DNA from: Setaria digitata
Taxonomy: Eukaryota; Nematoda; Chromadorea; Rhabditida; Setariidae
Reading direction: 5' to 3'
Assembly (NCBI GenBank): GCA_003640385.1
Contig: RCAB01000263.1
Coordinates: 24,310-88,309, forward strand
Length of the DNA: 64,000 nucleotides
Under the pieces are notes generated by a model, which saw nothing but the letters and a program-made list of their open reading frames with translations, was not told the origin of the DNA and did no database searches. Numbering within the stretch: position 1 is the first letter of the stretch; each line of letters begins with the position of its first letter. Shown here piece by piece: positions 54,187-64,000 of this stretch. Made by a program: the position numbers and the translations under genes.

Positions 54187-54418
54187 GAGAGGAATTCAGG
54201 AAGAGGCGGGGGAGAAAACTGACCACCTAAAGAGAGAACCAGAACAGAAGCAAGGGAAAGAGTTAGCGGAATAAAGGAAGAATCCCGAGAAGGGGCGGGG
54301 GAGAGGAGTAGTGAAGTAACGGAAGAACCCGGGGGAGAGGCGGTTTCTCGGGTTCACCAATGGGCGGGGGAGAGTTAACGGATTAAAGGGAGAACCCGGG
54401 ACGGAAGGGAGAGGGCCA
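54187..54418 (+). repeat. G-rich degenerate minisatellite island
   Basis: A purine-rich, unusually GC-rich block in very AT-rich DNA. GGCGGGGGAGA recurs near 54205, 54294 and 54363, interleaved with AGAACCCGGG near 54325 and 54391 and GTTAGCGGA/GTTAACGGA words. Repeats are imperfect and unit length varies (about 40-90 nt). It lies about 0.8 kb before the zinc-finger start codon. GGGCGGGG words resemble Sp1/KLF GC boxes. Confidence 0.65.
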
Positions 54419-55219
54419 AGATAGAAAAGAAATCAAACATGTGAACATCGCGAAATCATGTGATTATGGATGATTTATATCAACAATCTTTTTGTTTATG
54501 CCTTTCGTTTACGCACAATTTATTCATTTCAAAAAAAAAAAAACTTTTTCCATGCACTGTGAAACTTTGTGTATAATTTTCCATACTTTCAAGTTAACTA
54601 TATCCTAATATAGCTCTCAGTATTGTGACTTGTCACTCCTCAATAGAAGTTTCTCATCTCGAGAAAATTCTTGTCCCATATCTATCAGTTTATCATCAAT
54701 TATTCCTGCTGTATAAAGCCAATCACAACATCATTATCATTAATAATAGTGATAATGATGTTATGTTTTTGATAATGTATACATTGCTGGTATATTTTTA
54801 TCATTATCATGATCATTTTGCGGATACTTCTTCATAAAACCTTTTTCCAATGAAAATTAGTCTTACTGTACACAGTCGATGACAGCATCGTAATCATTAT
54901 CATTAGTGATGTACGTTTGAGTAGATATAAATTGCCAATGTGTTTTCGCGATTATCACTTTATATTCCATGTTTTTTGTTGTAGGTGATCGGTCATAACA
55001 TCATTTTCATTAGTGAAATAAACTTGCATAGATCTATCAATATTTCGCAGTTGCGTTTTTATCACTATCATTATCACTTTATGATACCTAATCACGATAA
55101 TTGCGCGTATATTAAACGAAAAAAAAGAAAGCTTTGTTTTTTTAATTTTTTTTTTTTTTTTTTTTTTTCTAGAATTGCTGAGAAAAAGGGGAAAAGAACC
55201 GGCAAAAAAGGAAGAAATA

Positions 55220-55628
55220 ATGAGTGATGAATGTTGTTACGTTTGTAATGAATGTCCAAATTCGTATGCAACATTGGATGATTTGGAACGACACATGGAA
55301 CAAATCCATGCTGGAATATTTCGATCAGATACGGTTACAACAACAAACGGTACAACGGCTTTACGATTATCAAAGTCAGAAACGGATGATGATGATGGGC
55401 AGTATTGTATGAAAAATGAAAATGATGAGCAAAAAATGGATACTATGGAGCATGTATGTTGTAGAAATTTCTCCAGAAGTTTTCTTCCTTTTATTAAGAA
55501 GAAAAACGGTAGATAAAAATTTTCTTTTTTATAAATATTCCTAGAGTTAATTTTCTTTTTTTTTTCTGAATTTAAATGAGAAATGTAGGATATTAATGAA
55601 GAAAATATATATATATTATATATTATTA

Positions 55629-55666
<38 letters not shown>

Positions 55667-56216
55667 AATAGATGTATGATCAAAGGTTAGAAAATAAATG
55701 ATAATTTATTCCTAAAACTTTTTCATATTTGCAACAAATTTTCTAATGTAATGGATTTTTTTATCGATTTTAGAATTTTTCGTTCTAGAGAAAAAAGAAA
55801 AATGCAATTAGCGCAATTAACATTGAATAGGTGAAGAGAATTGATGCGTAATTATTTAGGATGGTGAAAGTGGTGGGAATTCACCGAGTAGCTCGGATTT
55901 ATCAAATTTTGATAGTACCATGGATAGTGCCAATTATAATCTGGATGAAAGCACGAATGCCGAGGGTTGTAAAACATTCGGATGTCGATTTTGTCCAAAA
56001 TTATTCCACGAACGATCACAGGTATGAATGGCTAGTTTATTTTTATAGAATTCTCGAAATGTTTTCAAATCAGTTATTTATTGTTTAGAATCTTTAGCTT
56101 TATTATTCAATTCTCGATTTTTGTTGCACAAAAATTTGAATAGATAGTTAGTTACATTTTAAATCATGTTTCTTTTTTTTTTTCTCTCTTCTTTCTTTTC
56201 GTCTTTAGTCTTCAAT

Positions 56217-56280
<64 letters not shown>

Positions 56281-57565
56281 NAAACAAAAAAGAAAAAGAA
56301 AATAAAAATAAAAATAAAGGAGAAAAAATAAATAAATTGGTCATCTATCCGATATTTCACATCATAAAATACTTGTTTCATCGTTTAAAATATTCAAAAT
56401 GAAAATTTCCTCTTATTTCCTTCTTTTTTTTTTGTTTTTTTCTTTTTTTCGTTTCTTTTTTACTTTGTAGAGTAGCACATTGAAACAATATTTCTAAATT
56501 TCTGAAAGAGAATTGTTTTTAACGGAAGCAGCGAGTTTGCTTTTCAATGACTTACATTGAATCATAAGCGACCGTTGATTTGATATTTTTAAAAGAATCA
56601 AAAATGTGTTAAAGGATCGTCTATTTACGCATGATGCTTCCAAAAATGCATCAGAAAGTTGCGTTTCTCTTCCTTCCTCTCTCACCGTCTCCAAAATTTT
56701 TATATTTTCCATTTGCTCATGAATAAGGTTTATATTATTTATGATTTTCTTTCTTTTATAATTTCAGGATCCTATTATTGTTTTTTCTTCCAATAATTAA
56801 TAAAATTTTAACAAATCACTGAAGTGTAGTTTGTCTTCTTTGAGATTGCTTCTTTCAAAGTTTAAAAATTTATGATTTATGAAATAAAGTAAGTTTCAAA
56901 TAAGGTTAAGTTTACAAAATTTTTTAAACTTTTTCTCATACAGTGTAAGCAGTTCTATGTTTTTTAATTCTTTTATTTTTTGTTCAAAGTACGAATATTC
57001 TAAATTATTAGTGCCAAAATAATCTTAACTAAAAGTTTATTAGTCCTTTTTTTTTTTGTAATTATGAAATAGATTCTTGAAAAGTCAGGAAAAGTCAAAG
57101 GAAAAAGAAATGAAAAAAGAAAAAAATTTTTTTTTTTTTTAAATAAATATCCTAAAGTGAATTAATTATTTTAGCTAAATATACACTACAAACATACGCA
57201 TCGTGATAAGCCACAATATGAGTGTGATGAATGCCACGTTATTTTTGCGATAAAACGTGAACTAAGCACGCATATGCGTATACATAGCGGGGAGCAACCA
57301 CATACGTGTACACAATGCGGTAAACAGTTCGGTACTCGACAACTTCTTAAAAAACACTGGATGTGGCATACCGGCGAACGATCGCATGTTTGTCCACATT
57401 GTGGCAAAGCCTTCTTTCAAGTACAATAAAATTTCATCACTTAATTATATAGGAAATATTCATCTGTCTAATGAGTTTCAAAAAAAAAAAACTGTATTAA
57501 GGAAATTATTGGTTAATTTATTTTTAAAATTATTGTTAAATTTTTATTTCTATGTTTCTCTTCCT

Positions 57566-57605
<40 letters not shown>

Positions 57606-59113
57606 NAAAAAAAGGGATATTTCAGAAGGGACATTTAACACAACATCTAATGATTCACGCCGGTGGACGGCCACATCAGTGTCCATTATGCCAAAAGACA
57701 TTCATTTTCAAGTTCGATCTCAATCGTCATATGAAAATTCACGCGGAACGAGGATTTTCCTGCGATAAATGTGGTCGCTCATTCCTCAAACAAATGCAAC
57801 TTGATGAGCATATGCTAAAATGCAAAGGTATCACTGGTGTAAGGTGTGTTCTCACTTCTGCATAAATATACCAAAAAAAAAATTTAGTAATAGTTTGTTT
57901 GAAATTCCAAATTCTAAAAGAATAGTTTTCTAATAGTTGTTTAGTTTAAAAAAAAAAAAAAAAAAAAAAAAGCAAATAAATCATGCACTGATTAAGCTTT
58001 ATCAGAAAGTTAATTTTACAAGCCTTGCTTTTTCCCTCATTGTTACTGTTGTTGTTTTTGGAAAATCTACAGATTCCAATCATATTTTGAAAAATTCGAT
58101 TTCAAAAAAAAAAAAAATCATTCGATTGAATTGCCATTAGCTGTAATCGATTTGTTTGTTTTCTTTTTTTCTTTGAATGGATTATTATTTTAATAAATTT
58201 AACTACTAAACTACTATTAACGAAGCATTATTTGTAACAAATTAAATGTGCGATTGTCTTATTCCTTTTTGCAACTTATTCTATTCACATAGTATTACCA
58301 GTCGATAATTAATCTTTTAGATAGAAATAAAATATTCAATCATTATTCTCATTGAGGGAAAAAAATAAATAAAATAAATGCAGTCTTTTTGCATATTTTA
58401 GTACGAAGATATTGAGAATGTTTATTTACAATGCAGTGAAGAAATTAATTTTAGTCACTTTAATAGTACTTCAATTAAAAAAAAAAGAAAAAAAAATCAC
58501 AAGCTATTTTTTTTTTCATTTTTTAAATTGCTCTCTTTTTAAATTGAAAATCTCTCTCGAGGAGGCATATGTTTAATATGAAATTTATTCGCCATCACTG
58601 ATTGATAAGGCTTTATCAAATTTTAGTTATCAAATAATTTACAGAAATCATCATAGAAAACGAATGCTTCTCGTTCCCTCATTACAGTAGCATTGTTAAA
58701 AGCAAAGAAATTTGGGGGAAAAAAAAAAGGAGCAAGGAACAAGGATTTTTATGCTTCATAAAGAACTAAATTAAAGTAAAAGTGACCTAAACTAAAGGAA
58801 AATATCAAAGAAGTAAACTCTAAAAGAGTGACGAAATGTTATTGTAATTGAAAAAAAGAAAAGAACAAAGAGAAGAGAGAATGATTTATCAAAAATTTCT
58901 CTATTTACCTAGAACGAACAAAGGAGATATTATTGCAGAAGTCAGCCAATAACACGAACAAGTACTCCGATGACTGATACCGGTAATGGTACCGGAAATA
59001 ATGGTATCAGTGCGAAATCTGAATCACGTCCATCAACACAATCATCACCAGGACGACGACAATCTATTTCAGTTCAACAGCAGCGACAGCAACAGCAACA
59101 GCGACAACGACAA

Positions 59114-59157
<44 letters not shown>

Positions 59158-59246
59158 ACAACAACAACAACAACAGCAACAACAACAACAACAACAACGA
59201 CAACGACAACAACAACAACAACAACAGCAACAACAACAGCAATTGC

Positions 59247-59287
<41 letters not shown>

Positions 59288-61336
59288 CTACAGCAGCAAC
59301 GTCAGCAAGAGCAACAACGTCAAGCAACGGGAGCTATTGCTGCAACAGCACCACCAGGTTTTTCCGCAGAAGAAATGAGCAAAGTTTGTTTATATTATTT
59401 TTTTATTTTCAATTGGTTTACATTTAAAAATTTTATTTCCCGCGATTAATTTTTCAAAGTTTTCTAGGAGAAAATAATTTCTTTTGTCATCTTAGCTTAT
59501 ATCAAAATTTTTGGCTGCCTTTTTTGCATGTCTAATTCAGTTGACAGATTTGTGAATATCATACATACATGAAAGCATTTTGTATATTTTAGACGAAATT
59601 TTTTATGCAAAATATTTCAAAGAAAAAAAATAATAATAAAAAAAAATAAAAGACAGTCTAATAGTCCAAAATCTAGCCCAGTTTAGTTTTTAATTTAAAC
59701 ATAATTTAATGCAAACAGTTCTTGATTTTCTATTTTTTTTCTCACCCTTCCTCGCTTTTTCATTCTTTTTTCTCCTCCTTTTCTCGTTTGCTACTAATTT
59801 AGTAAATTTGATCAAATGATATTAGGAAAAAAAAAAGAGTGAAAGGTTAAAAATTTTTGAAGTTAATTTAAAAAAAGATTTTTTTTTGGTATTTTACAGG
59901 TTGCTCAAGTATTAGCTGTGCAGCAACAGCAACGAGCTCTTGCTGCAGCTGCAGCAGCACAGCATAGCGCAGCTGCGCACGCAGTTGTAGCAAATCCATT
60001 GTTGCAAGCAAGTGCACTGCAAAATTTCGCACAAAATTTAATGGCAAACGGTGTAAACAATCAACAACCAACTGGACAAACATTCTTTTGCATTTTCTGC
60101 ATGAAGCATTTCAACACACAAGCATCGTTTACCCTACATCTTAGCTTTGTTCATTTTCGCAACAATGTTGTCAATGTGAGCATGCAGAATTGCTTCCAAG
60201 AGCATTTCGATAAAGAGGTATTGTTTTCCTTGTTTGTTTTTTTGTTTACGTTATTTTGTTTGTTACTTTCTTCATATTGATAGCACTTGGCTTATAACTT
60301 CGTCCTTTTTTTCTTTTCTTTTTTCGCCTTTTGTGTTTTTAATCTAATTATACTTCCTTTAGGCATTTTTTACTGTTCAAATAATTTGTTGATCATTAAT
60401 TTCATGCATTATTTTTCGCCACAGCGGCATATAATAATTGTTTTGCTTTTAATTTATAACTAAAAAAATTTTTGCTAAGATATCTTATTACCTAGAATTT
60501 AAAAAAGCAAACTGTTGAAATTTTATCTGATAAAAGTCTACAGTTAGATAAAATGTTACCAGGTCAATGATATCACTTATGTAGTGTTCAGCCTTATCAT
60601 TATCTCCCGCTCATTCATATTTCATCCTCAGGCAAAAGAAAAACTGACGGATGATGATTTGTGAAGTTTAAAATTACAGCTGAAATTTATTTTATTTTTA
60701 TCTAAGTGATGAATTTTTTTCTTTTGCAATTTTATTTAAATGTTGAATCTTTGAAGGGTAAAGTAAATGCATCTGTTGCATCATTTCCTTCGATTTTTGG
60801 TACAGTTGCAAATACGAAAGTGATTTCCGAAGAAGCCATTACACATTCGGATACGACAACCAATTCCTCGTGCTCCTCAAGGTATGGATAATTTTTGAAA
60901 TGTTAAATTTTTGATTAAAAAAAACACACAAACACAGGATACATACATATAGTTATTGTTATTACTATTATTATTATTATTATTATTATTATTTAGTCCC
61001 CAGAAAGTGTCACCGGGTATTGTGCAAGGAAGGATGCAAGAATCACCGGCGCAATTATCGGAAGCAGATCATTTATCAGATGAATCAGAATCACCAGATA
61101 TTTCCATTCAGAAGGGTTGTGTGCAATGTGAAACCCATCGACAACGGGTTGCTGAATTAGAGCAAACATTGGAAGCGAAACGGATCGAACTTAAGAATAC
61201 CCGTGAATTGATGCGTCGTATCGGTGTAATTGCTGGTTCGTTACTTGAATCATGCACTGATTTCGATAAGCAATGGGTAACACATAGCCGTAAAGTTTAC
61301 TCACAAATACAATCAGTAATATGTAATATGGAGTAA
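55220..61336 (+). CDS. C2H2 zinc-finger protein with polyglutamine tract and C-terminal coiled coil (695 aa, 8 exons)
   Basis: Exons 55220-55453, 55860-56021, 57175-57420, 57626-57843, 58939-59383, 59900-60217, 60757-60881 and 60997-61336 join in frame (2088 nt). Fingers by zinc ligands: C9/C12/H25/H30; C120/C123/H136/H141; C149/C152/H165/H169; C177/C180/H193/H197; C205/C208/H221/H225; C233/C236/H249/H253; C260/C263/H276/C280 (C2HC type); C499/C502/H515/H520. Fingers 2-7 form an array with TGE-type linkers between 3-4 and 4-5. A Gln tract (about 333-414, with Arg and Leu interruptions) and an Ala-rich stretch (about 448-466) precede finger 8. The C-terminus has an acidic Ser-rich segment, a CVQC pair (624-627) and a predicted coiled coil (about 631-665). 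It is probably a nuclear DNA-binding regulator, with Q/A-rich regions and coiled coil for protein contacts. Introns split fingers 2 and 5. The first coding exon is open back to a CTAG acceptor at 55172, and the ATG at 55220 is the first Met. The specific orthologue is not recognised. Confidence 0.85.
55606..55672. repeat. (AT)n repeat
   Basis: A TA-rich, largely self-complementary tract in intron 1 of the zinc-finger gene. Confidence 0.85.
56022..57174 (+). other. Intron 2 of the zinc-finger gene
   Basis: A 1.15-kb intron, donor GTATGA and acceptor ATTTTAG, holding a poly(A) run of about 60 nt (56221-56280) ending at an undetermined base (56281). No coding-like frame; the minus-strand frame at 56494-56712 has no support. 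Confidence 0.6.
56221..56281. repeat. Poly(A) tract of ~60 nt with an undetermined base
   Basis: The longest homopolymer in the window, inside intron 2 of the zinc-finger gene. It is followed by A-rich AAAAATAAA words. Confidence 0.95.
57844..58938 (+). other. Intron 4 of the zinc-finger gene
   Basis: A 1.1-kb intron between the finger array and the polyglutamine exon. The donor AG/GTGTGT at 57844 is chosen because it alone preserves frame into the polyglutamine exon; an earlier GTATCA at 57828 does not. AT-rich, with poly(A) tracts and no coding-like frame. Confidence 0.55.
59078..59312 (+). repeat. CAA/CAG triplet repeat encoding polyglutamine
   Basis: About 78 triplets, mostly CAA with scattered CAG, CGA (Arg) and a few Leu codons, in frame within exon 5 of the zinc-finger gene. 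Poly-Val and poly-Leu frames on the minus strand and poly-Asn/Ser in another plus frame are repeat shadows. Confidence 0.95.
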
Positions 61337-64000
61337 ACTTTATTTAATTATCTCTTGTTTCTCTTTTTTCCTTCTTGTTTCATTTCATTTTTTTTTTTTT
61401 TTTTTTCACTCTCTTTTCCATTTTTCATTTTTTTTTTCCGCTCTTATCACTTTAATGTTACTTATCATTTTTTTTTTTCTTGAAAAATTTACCATTTAAA
61501 TATAAACATTCATTGAAGAATACCGCTTTATATTACGGTAACTCTCAACTGCACGTAATACTTATTATGACAGAATTTATTGTTAGTCTAAGAACTTTAA
61601 TACTTTTTTTTTAATGAAAAATGAGAGAAAATCGGCAAAGGGAAAGGGGTGGGAAGAGAAAATGATTGTGATATTATTGATAAATTCTCGGTAATATGTT
61701 AACATAATATCAGTTATCGATCTTTTTCTTGTTTTGTTTTCCCTATATATATATATATATATATAGGTACAACAAACTAGAAAATGATTTTAAAAAAAAA
61801 ATTCAACACTACGGTAAGGCCTACTTTACAATAACTTTATCACCGTTTTCACGGAGGACGGAACATTTGAAAATAGAATATAAATAAATTTTAGATGAGA
61901 TAATTTTTCAATTTATTAAGAAGTAATCGAGTGATAACGTAAAGGAAAAAAAAAAAAGTGATAGCACTTGATAATTAACAATCGATCTGTTAGTTATAGG
62001 CAAGTATATCGTAATAGTCTGATGAACTGTATATAAATATCTCATTGCAATCATTTGATGATATTATCATATAATTTTTGATATAAATGAAACATTTACA
62101 GAATTGTAGATTTTTCTAACTGTGCTTTTATTTCAGTCAATCGGTCACTTAGTTTTTCCATTTACAGTAGAAGATTACCTGAAGTGTTTTTAATTCAAAT
62201 TGCTCGACTAATTACGATTTATAGATTGATTCAACAAGAATTACTCTCAAAGATGCTTGGATGCTTCTTCTCGCTATTACCAATACAGTCGAAAAAAAAA
62301 AAAAAAAAAAAAAAAAACGGATTCACTTGTATTATACCGTAATACCGTTGTAATTTCCTCACAATATTTACTAAGCGAATTTGTGATATAATTTCTTTCT
62401 ATTTTTACTTTTTATTCTTTTGCAGTTTTCTTTATTATCATCTTATCTGTATCACAAAAATATAACTGATAAATTTCATTAAGTCCATCTGTAAACCATA
62501 TTAATGGATAAATTTAGATTGAATACTGATATTGATAACCATTTATTGATTCCTTTAGATATAGTAATACTAAAGAAATCCAAGATTCTTTAATGTACTG
62601 TATTAATTATGTCAGAAATTGTTTGAAAATATAATCAAATGATTGCAATGAGATATTTCGGTATTTATTTTCATACAGCCTTTTAATATATTGTACTATA
62701 TTTCATTTGTAACTGAACAAATTAAATTTTGTTAGCATTGTGTGCTTTCACTTTTTCCTATTAATAGTTATTTTTTTCATCAATTTATCTGCAAAAAAAA
62801 AAAAACAAAATAAAAAAGAAAAAAACAAAATAAAAACAAAACCAAACTTTTTTGTGTTCCTAAACTTCCTGTAACATTAGTAATTTTACATTGTAAAATA
62901 GGCCTTATCATTTTGTTTTGCGTGATAACAGTTATAATCATTATAAAAATTAGGACCTATCGTTATTGCTAAAATTTTTCCAACTAATTTTTTTTTTTAT
63001 TATTTGTTATATCATTATGTCCATTGTGTACATTAGGCTTATTGTCAATTAATAGTAAATTGTGCGCACTGTATTTTATAATCAAATTTTAAGCATTCAA
63101 AAATTTTACTAGGCAATTTTCTTTACTCATTTAACTTTTTTTTTTTTTTTTTTTTTTATTCTGTTCCTTTGTTACAGAAAAATTTGGAGCAAAATTTAGA
63201 AAAAATTTATCTTAATTACGAGGAAAGCAATATATTATACGGATAACAATGATATTTTTTTTCTAATTTCTTTACTTTCTTTTTTATAGACTCAATTGGT
63301 TCTGCTTTTTAATTCCGATTTCCAAATTTCTTTTCTCCTCCTTTTTGTTGTTTTTTTTTTAATTTTTATTTTTAAATTAATCACTTTAATTTTGAATGCA
63401 TCAACAAAATACACACATACACACACACACACACTCCCTACTTCTATTATTAATAATACATTATTGTTCTGTGAAATGTATGATCAGAATATAATTTTTA
63501 CAACAAAAATTGAAATTAATTAAACTATGTAATGTGCCTTCATGAAGCTTCTCTTTATTGTTCGAATGTGCCTTTTGTGTAGAGTATCATTTTCATTTCT
63601 CATAATTTGCTGAAATGAATTCGCAATATTTTTTCCGTTTCTTTTATTTTTATTTTTTTTTTCGGAAAAAAGGAACCAATCTTGAATTGTTAATTCATTT
63701 GGATTCGAATTAAATCAAAAATTCTGTAGTGAACTTTAAAAAAAAAAAAAAAAAAAATCAATTTTTTTTTTTTTTTTGCAACAATGAAAAAGCATATTTC
63801 AGTTTAAATTTTTTTGTTACGACACAGTTAAATTATCAAAACTGTTACATTTTGAGTTTTTTTTTTTTTTTTTTACGAAATTGGACAGCTTTTGAATCTT
63901 TTTTTTTCTCGTTTTTTGTTTTTCTTTACATATTGAACTCCATTTTTGGTCACTCTCTTTACTGAACACATCTTCTTTTTTTTTTTTTTTTTTTTTTTTT
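61337..64000. other. 3' UTR of the zinc-finger gene and intergenic tail
   Basis: AT-rich, with poly(T)/poly(A) runs (62290-62317; 63965-64000 at the window edge), a (TA)n run at about 61746-61766, and a short CA repeat near 63413-63434. AATAAA at 61883-61888 is a possible polyadenylation signal about 550 nt after the stop. No supported gene; frames near 63296-63523 and 63729-63965 are Phe/Lys-rich homopolymer translation. Confidence 0.6.

Larger units (their letters stand above)
30797..55219. other. 24-kb gene-poor interval between nischarin and the zinc-finger gene
   Basis: No well-supported gene. Frames of 60-110 codons are Phe/Leu/Ser-rich or derive from microsatellites. CA/GT, GA/CT, TCTA, TA and homopolymer repeats are concentrated at 36-53 kb. 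Between them lie patches of higher complexity and G+C (about 34.7-35.0, 39.3-39.6, 40.3-40.5, 44.9-45.1, 46.2-46.5, 46.8-46.95, 51.9-52.0 and 54.19-54.42 kb) that could be regulatory. A weak two-exon candidate lies at 32821-33643 on the minus strand. AATAAA at about 31168 may end the nischarin transcript. Confidence 0.55.

Noticed and set aside
57186..57407. Minus-strand Cys-rich 73-codon frame
   Set aside because: Antisense shadow of zinc fingers 3-5.
59064..59327. Minus-strand poly-Val and poly-Leu frames and the plus-strand poly-Asn/Ser frame
   Set aside because: Shadows of the CAA/CAG repeat that encodes polyglutamine.
1..64000. CRISPR arrays, bacterial operons, prophage or insertion sequences
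   Set aside because: No regularly spaced identical repeats and no ribosome-binding-site-led gene runs. The genes are intron-containing and eukaryotic. No transposase or reverse-transcriptase motifs were seen in the frames.

Overview
This is a eukaryotic, AT-rich window. Multi-exon genes have mostly short introns ending in T-rich tracts plus CAG or TAG. Acceptor-like AGs sit just upstream of start codons, as expected for spliced-leader trans-splicing. A/T homopolymers are very long, and many microsatellites are present. Together with a LIN-3/EGF-like ligand, a short nischarin and a TMEM121-family protein, this suggests a nematode, probably a parasitic clade III (filarial-type) species. The species call is inference. 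All gene models below were assembled by hand from reading frames, splice sites and remembered protein families; no search was run.

Layout. 134-721 (+) encodes a Pro/Ala/Gln-rich protein of 195 aa or the last exon of a longer one. 722-9063 has no convincing gene. 9071-13167 (+) is a five-exon, single-EGF-domain, single-pass membrane protein of 316 aa with the exact cysteine spacing of EGF-receptor ligands (LIN-3 candidate). 15914-30796 (+) is an eleven-exon, 491-aa nischarin (IRAS) orthologue with an N-terminal PX domain followed by leucine-rich repeats. Its third intron is 11.6 kb and contains, on the opposite strand (17524-19806), a TMEM121-family multipass membrane protein. 30797-55219 is a 24-kb region with no convincing gene. 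It is rich in microsatellites and purine/pyrimidine tracts, and holds one weak two-exon membrane-protein candidate (32821-33643, -). 55220-61336 (+) is an eight-exon, 695-aa C2H2 zinc-finger protein with eight fingers, an ~80-residue glutamine tract, an alanine-rich segment and a C-terminal coiled coil. The rest, to 64000, is 3' UTR and intergenic sequence.

The genes do not form a pathway. Themes that recur are cell signalling at membranes (EGF ligand; phosphoinositide/endosomal adaptor; TMEM121-type protein) and transcriptional control (zinc-finger gene). All undetermined bases lie in or beside simple repeats. The most noteworthy items are the gene nested inside the nischarin intron, a probable GC-AG intron in nischarin, departures from the EGF-ligand consensus in the LIN-3 candidate, the long CAA-coded glutamine tract, and a G-rich repeat island about 1 kb upstream of the zinc-finger gene.
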